Positions 58,853-64,000 of a stretch of DNA of 64,000 nt are shown piece by piece. The position numbers and the translations under genes were made by a program. The notes below the pieces were generated by a model, which was not told where the DNA came from, searched no databases, and worked only from the letters and a program-made list of their open reading frames with translations. Each line of letters begins with the position of its first letter. Positions within the stretch are counted from its first letter, which is position 1. Origin of the DNA: CAVTAV01 sp963732795 (lineage in GTDB: Bacteria; Pseudomonadota; Alphaproteobacteria; CAVTAV01); contig CAVTAV010000007.1 of assembly GCA_963732795.1 (NCBI GenBank), forward strand, positions 124,001 to 188,000, in the 5' to 3' direction.

Positions 58853-59485
58853 ATGAATATGATGTTGCGTGTGGCGGGGGCGGGGCTGCTTTCATTCTCG
58901 CTCGCGGGCTGCGCCGGGACGGTGGTTTCGGACGTCACGACCTTCGGGCATGCGAATGTCGAGCAGGGGGCGACGGTTCAGGTCGTCGCCATGGATCCCA
59001 AGAAGGCCGACAGCCTCGAATTCAAGACCTATGCGAACATGGTCGGCGATGCCTTGGGTCAAAAGGGCTTCAAGCCGACGGCGACAGGCGCCCAACCGCA
59101 ATATGTCGCCAAGCTCGACTATTCGGTCGATGGCGGCAAGGTGATGGTCAGGTCCCAGCCGAGCTTCGGCTACGGTTACTATGGCTATTATGGCCGACCG
59201 TGGGGATGGGGCCCTTATTGGGGGTGGCGCGACCCCTTCTTCGATCCGTTTTATGATCCGTTCTACAACGACATAGATTCGGTGGTGGTCTATCGCCGCC
59301 AGCTCCATCTCGCGATCGTCAACGAGGCCAACCACCAGCAGGTCTTCGAGGCCAAGGTCGAGAGCGCCGGCACGAACAGCCATCTGAACGAGGTCATGCC
59401 CTATATGATCCAGGCGCTGTTCTCGCGCTATCCGGGCGACAACGGAAAGACCGTGCGGGTCAAGATCAAGATTCCGAACGATTGA
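58853..59485 (+). CDS. DUF4136 lipoprotein with Gly/Tyr/Trp-rich loop
   Basis: About 210 residues. The lipobox LAGC (Cys about 21) follows MLRVAGAGLLSFS. The DUF4136 domain has VVSDVTTFGHANVEQGATVQ, DALGQKGFKPTATGAQPQYV and AIVNEANHQQVFEAKVES. Between them is an aromatic low-complexity loop (FGYGYYGYYGRPWGWGPYWG then FFDPFYDPFYND). A GGAGGA site precedes ATG 58853. Likely an outer-membrane lipoprotein of unknown function. Confidence 0.85.
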   Translation: MNMMLRVAGAGLLSFSLAGCAGTVVSDVTTFGHANVEQGATVQVVAMDPKKADSLEFKTYANMVGDALGQKGFKPTATGAQPQYVAKLDYSVDGGKVMVRSQPSFGYGYYGYYGRPWGWGPYWGWRDPFFDPFYDPFYNDIDSVVVYRRQLHLAIVNEANHQQVFEAKVESAGTNSHLNEVMPYMIQALFSRYPGDNGKTVRVKIKIPND

Positions 59486-59659
59486 CGGTCCTTCGATAGG
59501 CCGGCCGTCCGGGCGCCGAGGCCATGGCGTTGCCCGGCCCTCTCATGCGAATATGAGGTGTGGGGTCGGGCGGCGTTTCCTAAATCCCCGGTGAACGGTG
59601 AATTCAATCCTCAGTCAGACCGGATCGGCTAACTATCCCGTCTGTGGCGGCGGACGGTG

Positions 59660-62600
59660 ATGTCGCGCTTGCGCATCGTCGTCCTCGTCCTTGTCGCGAT
59701 CATTGTCGTGGTCGCCGGGCTCAGCGTCTTCGTGCTGCGCCCTATCGTGACCAGGATGGCGATCCGGACCGCCGAAGGGATGGGATTTCGGGACGTGAGC
59801 TTGAGAATCGATCGTATCGGGCCGACGCGGCTTCATATCGCGGCGCTCACTATCGGGCCGGGCCGCGCGCTGGCCGCCCGCGACATTACGCTCGACTACT
59901 CGATTCTCGGGTCTTCTGCGCCATCAGGTGAATTCGGCCGAGATCGGCGAGGTGACGGTCGCGGCGTCGATGCGGCCGGGCGAGCCGCCGCTGCCGTTCA
60001 TGGAGCATTACGAGCGGACGCCGGGCGACATCGTGTTGCCGATCGACACCGTCAGGGTCCGCAAGTCCAGCCTCAATATCGTCTCGCCGGCGGGGGATTA
60101 CGAGATCGCCTATTCGGGGACCCTCAAGAGCGCCTCGCCCGCGGGCCTCACCCTCGACGGCAAGGTCAAGCTCACCGGCGGCGCGGCCGTGGCAGAGGGC
60201 ACGGTGACGGGCAGGATGGAAGGCTCCGGCGCGTTTGAGGGCATGGCCCATGCGACCTCGGTCAGCTTCACCGCCGACGGCGTCGCGGTGGCGAGCGGCC
60301 AGGCGGATATCGCGGCGCGTGGCTCGCTCGAGGGCCTCGACGAGGCAAGCGCACAGTTCGCCCTGGTCAATTCGCGGCTCGGCGGCGTCACGCTCGAAAC
60401 GATCGACGGCGAAGCCGATTACCAGCCGGGAACGGCGCGGGTCGACCTCAAACTCAATGCCGGCAATCGGCGTCTCTCCGGCACGGCGAGCCTGGAGGTC
60501 GATACGGATAAGGACGGCGGGCCGATACAGGTGAATTTCGACTCCGATCTCGACGCCGCCGACTTCGCCGGGCTCGACGGCAGCTTCGGCCGGCCGGCGA
60601 CGGTCTCCGGCCATGCGGCGGTGCGGGTCAACGGCACGATCGCGGATTTCACCACGGTGTCGGAGGATGTCGCCAACCACGTCGTGCCGCGCGCGCTTCG
60701 CCTGCGGGGCGATGTGACGCTGACCGGCGGCCGAGTGACGCTCGGCGATCAGGGGCCTGACGCGATGGCAAGCGGCGCGCTCGACATCGCCGTCGCGGAC
60801 GGCGCGGTGACGGTGCGGAGCCCGAAGGGCCTGGATTTGGCGGTCGCGGGCCGGGGCTCGGCCCATGTCGGGGCGCGCGGCGGGCCGCTCGCGACCATCG
60901 GGCCGATGCTTCAACCCGCCGATATCAAGCTCGCCGCCGCCCTCGATCTCGACGCGACCGGATACGGGCCGGCAAAGGGCACGCTCGAGGGCACGATCCA
61001 TATCGATCCCTCGGCGGAGACGGCGGTCAGCGCGATGCCGGTCGATCTTCATCTCACCACCTCGAAACCGATGACGATCGTGGGCGAGAGGTTGTCCAAG
61101 CTCGATCTGGCCACGAAGATCAACGGCGGGATCGACAGCTTCGAGGGCGAGACCACGGCGTCGTTCGATCTCGACAGCCCGAAGGCTGCGGCCGCGCGCA
61201 TCGGTTCCGGCCATGTCCGTCTCGCGGCGACGATCGGCCGGCGCGACGGCGCGACTTACGCCATTCTCAATGACTGCGCGACGGTCCGGGCCGGCTCGAT
61301 CACGTCGGGGCCGATGACGGCGACGTCCGGGCGAAATGTCGCTTTGCCCTATGCGCAAGGATGCGCCGCTCGCCGATTTGCGGTTCACTTCGGATGCGGG
61401 GCTCTCCGTCGCGCTGGCGGGCGCGTTGAAGACGGGCGAAACCAGATTTCGCATCGAACGCGACTCCGGCGATCCCGTCGAGATGACGGCAGCGCTCGCG
61501 CCCGTGACCATCGAGGCGACGAAACCGTCCACCGACGGGTCCTTCAGCGCCCATGTCGCCACGAGCGGCGGCAAGCTCGATCTCCCGGCCTATCTTGCCC
61601 GGGTCGAGAATGTCGGCTTCAGCCTCGATCTGACCGAGGGGGCCAAGGGGGTCTCGGGCAAGCTCGACACGCTCGAGGGACGGCTCGTCGATACCCGCAA
61701 GCTCGTCTATTTCTCGCCCTTCGACGTTTCCGCCGACGGAACGTTCGACGCGAAGACGGCCAAGCTCTCGGCCAAGCTCGCCGACAGCTCGGGCAAATTC
61801 GTCGATTGAGGGTGACGCGCGCATACGACATGGCGACGGGCGACGCGTCGGCCGAGTTCCATGCCGCGCCGATCCAATTCACAAAGAATGGTCTTCAGCC
61901 GCAGAAGTTGTTCCCGGTCCTGCGCGGCCAGGTGACCTCGGTCACGGGCGGAATGGGGCTCGACGCCGAATTGGAGCGCAAGAACGGCGTCACGACGTCA
62001 TCGGCCGATCTGACGGTCTCCGATGTCGGCCTACAGACCTTCATCGCCGGAATCGAGGGCATCGACGCGGATATCCATTTTTCGAGCCTCTTGCCGCTCG
62101 CCACGCCGCCCAACCAGCGCGTGACCATCAAGTCGCTCAATCCCGGTATCGTCATGCCGAACGGCGAGTTCGCGTTCCAGATCAAGCCGGACGGCGACTA
62201 TGTTCTGGAGCATATGGCCTGGCCCTGGGCGGGCGGCCGGATCTTCGCCGACAATGTGCATCTCAAGACCGGCGAGGGCCGCTATGTCCTGCCGCTTCAG
62301 GTCGACAATGTCGATCTCGCCGCCTTGGTCAAGCTGATGGATTTGAAGGATCTGGAGATCGAATCCACGATCACCGGCACGCTTCCTCTGGTGATCGAGA
62401 ACGGCGTGCCCTCCGTCCGCGGCGGCAGGCTGACCGACGACGGCAAGGGCGGCGTGATCCGCTATATGTCGCCGCAGGCGGCGAATCTGTTCGCGAGCGG
62501 CGGCCCTTCGGCGAGCCTCGCGATCAAGGCCTTGAACGATTTCCAGTTCAAATCCGCCGCGATCACGGTCGATGGCGATCTCACCGGAGACCTTAATCTC

Positions 62601-62759
62601 GGATTCCATATCAGCGGGTTCAATCCGAACCTCTATGACGGCTATCCGATCGAGTTCAATCTCAGCGTCAATGGCCAGCTCGGTCAGCTCGCCCGCGCGG
62701 CCTCAGCCAGCATGAACATTCCCCGTCTCCTGCAACAAAAGCTAAAGGAAGGACAATGA
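59660..62759 (+). CDS. ydbH: YdbH-family intermembrane phospholipid-transport protein, frameshifted
   Basis: About 1030 residues. One N-terminal membrane anchor (IVVLVLVAIIVVVAGLSVFV) is followed by a very long AsmA/YhdP-like repeated beta domain (for example VTVAASMRPGEPPLPFMEHY, KVKLTGGAAVAEGTVTGRME, TASLEVDTDKDGGPIQVNFD). The conserved DUF3971-type C-terminal half has QTFIAGIEGIDADIHFSSLL, PNGEFAFQIKPDGDYVLEHM, AWPWAGGRIFADNVHLKTGE and GFHISGFNPNLYDGYPIEFN. YdbH with YhdP and TamB forms the bridge-like set carrying phospholipids to the outer membrane in E. coli. Breaks near 59915, 61350 and 61805. Followed by YnbE- and YdbL-like genes. Confidence 0.87.
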
Positions 62760-62847
62760 ATTATCGGAACCGGCCGAAAATCGGGTATAAGTCCCCCCGA
62801 ACGGCCCAAGGCCGTCAGACCGCCATCTGGTAAGGACATGAAACGCC

Positions 62848-63036
62848 ATGCGGTACCACATTCCGGCAATCGCCATCCTCATTACGGCTCTCGGGGGCTG
62901 CTCGCCCACGGTCAAGGTGCAGGCGCCCGACAAGCCGATCGTGATCAATCTCAACGTCAACATAAAGCAAGAGGTGCGGATCAAGATCGAGCGCGAAGTC
63001 GAAGACGCCATCAAAGACAACCCGGATATCTTCTAG
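62848..63036 (+). CDS. ynbE: YnbE-family lipoprotein
   Basis: 62 residues. Lipobox ALGGC, then SPTVKVQAPDKPIVINLNVN, IKQEVRIKIEREVEDAIKDN: the compact YnbE family, whose E. coli member binds the C-terminus of YdbH at the outer membrane. It lies between ydbH and ydbL as in other proteobacteria, so co-transcription is expected. Confidence 0.9.
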   Translation: MRYHIPAIAILITALGGCSPTVKVQAPDKPIVINLNVNIKQEVRIKIEREVEDAIKDNPDIF

Positions 63037-63054
63037 GAGCGGAGGTAGCACGCC

Positions 63055-63405
63055 ATGTTTAAGCTCACGCGCATCATTCCGGCGCTCGCCGCGGCTCTCA
63101 TCGCCTGCGTCGTCTCGGTCAGCGCCTATGCCATCACCTACCAGCAAGCGAAATCGCAGGGCTTGGTCGGCGAGTTGCCGAATGGCTATATCGCGGCCGT
63201 CGCCCCAAGCCCGAGCCCCGAAATCCAGCAGCTCGTCAAAGACGTGAACCTGAAGCGCCGCGAGGTCTACCGCGACAAGGCCACGGCCAACGGCTGGAGC
63301 CTCGATCAGGTCGAGGCCGTTGCCGGCAAGACCCAGGTCGAGAGCGCCAAGTCGGGCGAGTACGTCAAGACCAGTGTGAACGGGCCTTGGACGAAGGTGC
63401 CGTGA
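63055..63405 (+). CDS. ydbL: YdbL-family (DUF1318) periplasmic protein
   Basis: 116 residues. The Sec signal IIPALAAALIACVVSVSAYA is followed by ITYQQAKSQGLVGELPNGYI, VKDVNLKRREVYRDKATANG, WSLDQVEAVAGKTQVESAKS and YVKTSVNGPWTKVP, the DUF1318 domain. YdbL is thought to act as a chaperone preventing excessive YnbE oligomers on YdbH. Last gene of the ydbH-ynbE-ydbL set; ATG 63055 follows GGAGG. Confidence 0.92.
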   Translation: MFKLTRIIPALAAALIACVVSVSAYAITYQQAKSQGLVGELPNGYIAAVAPSPSPEIQQLVKDVNLKRREVYRDKATANGWSLDQVEAVAGKTQVESAKSGEYVKTSVNGPWTKVP

Positions 63406-63419
63406 CCGGCTGATGAACC

Positions 63420-63492
63420 GTCATTGCGAACCCGCAGGGTGAAGCAATCCAGGCTTCCTGGATCGGCGCGACCCTGCGGGCCTCGCAATGAC
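63420..63492. repeat. GTCATTGCGA-type long palindromic repeat
   Basis: A 73-base element with complementary ends GTCATTGCGA / CGCAATGAC and nested arms ACCCGCAGGGT and ACCCTGCGGG, with GCAATCCAGG/CCTGGATCG inside. A diverged copy is at 40523. It lies between convergent ydbL and sortase genes. Confidence 0.8.
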
Positions 63493-63506
63493 GTCTCTTA
63501 TTGTTA

Positions 63507-64000
63507 TCAAATCCCGCCGACTTCGGTCGCCATCACGACATAGCGTTTCTCGCCGCCCGGCCGGACCGCATCGAGTGGCCAGCAGGTGACGAGGGCGAGC
63601 TCGTGCTGATCCTCGTCGGGGTAGAGGCCCGAGGCATGGGCCATCACCACCTTGCCGTCGCTCACTTCGTAGACATGGCGGCGGCCGTCGGGCCCTGTGA
63701 CGATGATCTTGTCGCCCGGCTCGACATCGCCGAGCCATTTGAAATGGGTATCGCGGTGGCCGGCGATGACGGTGGTGCCTTCCTCGCCCGGCTTGGCGGT
63801 GCCGGCGACATGGGCCGGCCCGAAGGCCAGCGCTTCGCCGCCGGCATCGGCCAGCACGATTTCCTTCACATGAAGCCGCGGCACCTCGATCCGGGCTACC
63901 GGCCAGGTGTCGGCCCAGGGCCACGCCTTGACGTGGCGCTCACCCGCGAGGGTGCGTTGCCAGGCATGGTCCAGGAGGTCCTGGGCGAGCCAGGCCTTGG
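63507..64000 (-). CDS. Class GN (proteobacterial) sortase, N-terminus beyond window
   Basis: 165 residues visible, open at the right edge. Reading in from the edge: WLAQDLLDHAWQRTLAGERH, VKAWPWADTWPVARIEVPRL, FGPAHVAGTAKPGEEGTTVI, AGHRDTHFKWLGDVEPGDKI and ELALVTCWPLDAVRPGGEKR. The catalytic His is in AGHRDTH, the Cys in LVTCWP and the Arg in GEKRYVV. The VTCWP pattern and Gram-negative setting match class GN sortases, normally next to one target protein with VIT/VWA domains, which would lie beyond 64000. The membrane anchor is not in the window. Confidence 0.85.
   Translation of the reverse strand, partial: KAWLAQDLLDHAWQRTLAGERHVKAWPWADTWPVARIEVPRLHVKEIVLADAGGEALAFGPAHVAGTAKPGEEGTTVIAGHRDTHFKWLGDVEPGDKIIVTGPDGRRHVYEVSDGKVVMAHASGLYPDEDQHELALVTCWPLDAVRPGGEKRYVVMATEVGGI

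Overview
The window comes from an alphaproteobacterium with a GC-rich chromosome. The 16S gene has the short alphaproteobacterial helix-17 region. A GTTC-N7-GTTC LexA box sits before an imuA-imuB-dnaE2 cassette. The rrn order is 16S-tRNA-Ile-tRNA-Ala-23S-5S. The block lysC / ptsP / HTH-RodZ-like / ispG / hisS / prfA / prmC / DUF4167 is typical alphaproteobacterial gene order. Hopanoid genes (hpnI, an HpnL-like protein) and a short Caulobacter-like flagellin suggest a flagellate, hopanoid-making member of the Rhodospirillales in the broad sense, but I cannot place it to genus from sequence alone.

Layout. 0-4 kb: end of a hopanoid locus, an orphan DegT aminotransferase and the MlaA lipoprotein. 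3.7-9.3 kb: the SOS mutagenesis cassette. 9.3-12.1 kb: an undecaprenyl-phosphate sugar-1-phosphate transferase and a flagellin with its own sigma-54-like promoter and terminator. 12.1-14.2 kb: an unrecognised two-gene module (secreted VWA-like protein plus a coiled-coil polytopic membrane protein). 14.4-18.8 kb: an ArsR/SRPBCC/VOC operon containing a collapsed hydrolase remnant, then a Tat-exported carboxylesterase and a DUF1993 protein. 18.9-31.5 kb: the conserved housekeeping block. 31.7-34.0 kb: MOSC protein and a membrane-anchored LytM/M23 peptidase. 34.0-39.8 kb: a complete rRNA operon with promoter, boxA, processing stem and terminator. 39.8-40.4 kb: a BrnT/BrnA toxin-antitoxin pair with a clear inverted-repeat operator. 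40.8-64 kb: accessory and envelope genes: acetate-type transporter, SGNH and alpha/beta hydrolases, MFS transporter, a DUF6491/HupE-UreJ/anchor-protein group, an intradiol dioxygenase, DUF6152, an orphan form-II-CoxL-like molybdenum hydroxylase, an acyl-CoA ligase/ketopantoate-reductase/AsnC group, an archaeal/eukaryotic-type prolyl-tRNA synthetase, Gfo/Idh, GST, MsrB, DUF4136 lipoprotein, the YdbH-YnbE-YdbL phospholipid-transport set, and a class-GN-like sortase cut by the right edge.

Two general points. First, many genes, including indispensable ones (hisS, prfA, prmC, ispG, proS, dnaE2), carry single-base frame breaks while both sides remain perfectly conserved. This looks like uncorrected insertion/deletion errors in the sequence rather than gene decay, so spans given for such genes join several frames. 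Second, short palindromic intergenic repeats of at least three related kinds recur across the window. No CRISPR array, insertion sequence, prophage or integrase was seen. The most interesting items are the VWA/membrane-protein module, the archaeal-type ProRS, the DUF6491/HupE/anchor group and the orphan CoxL-like enzyme.
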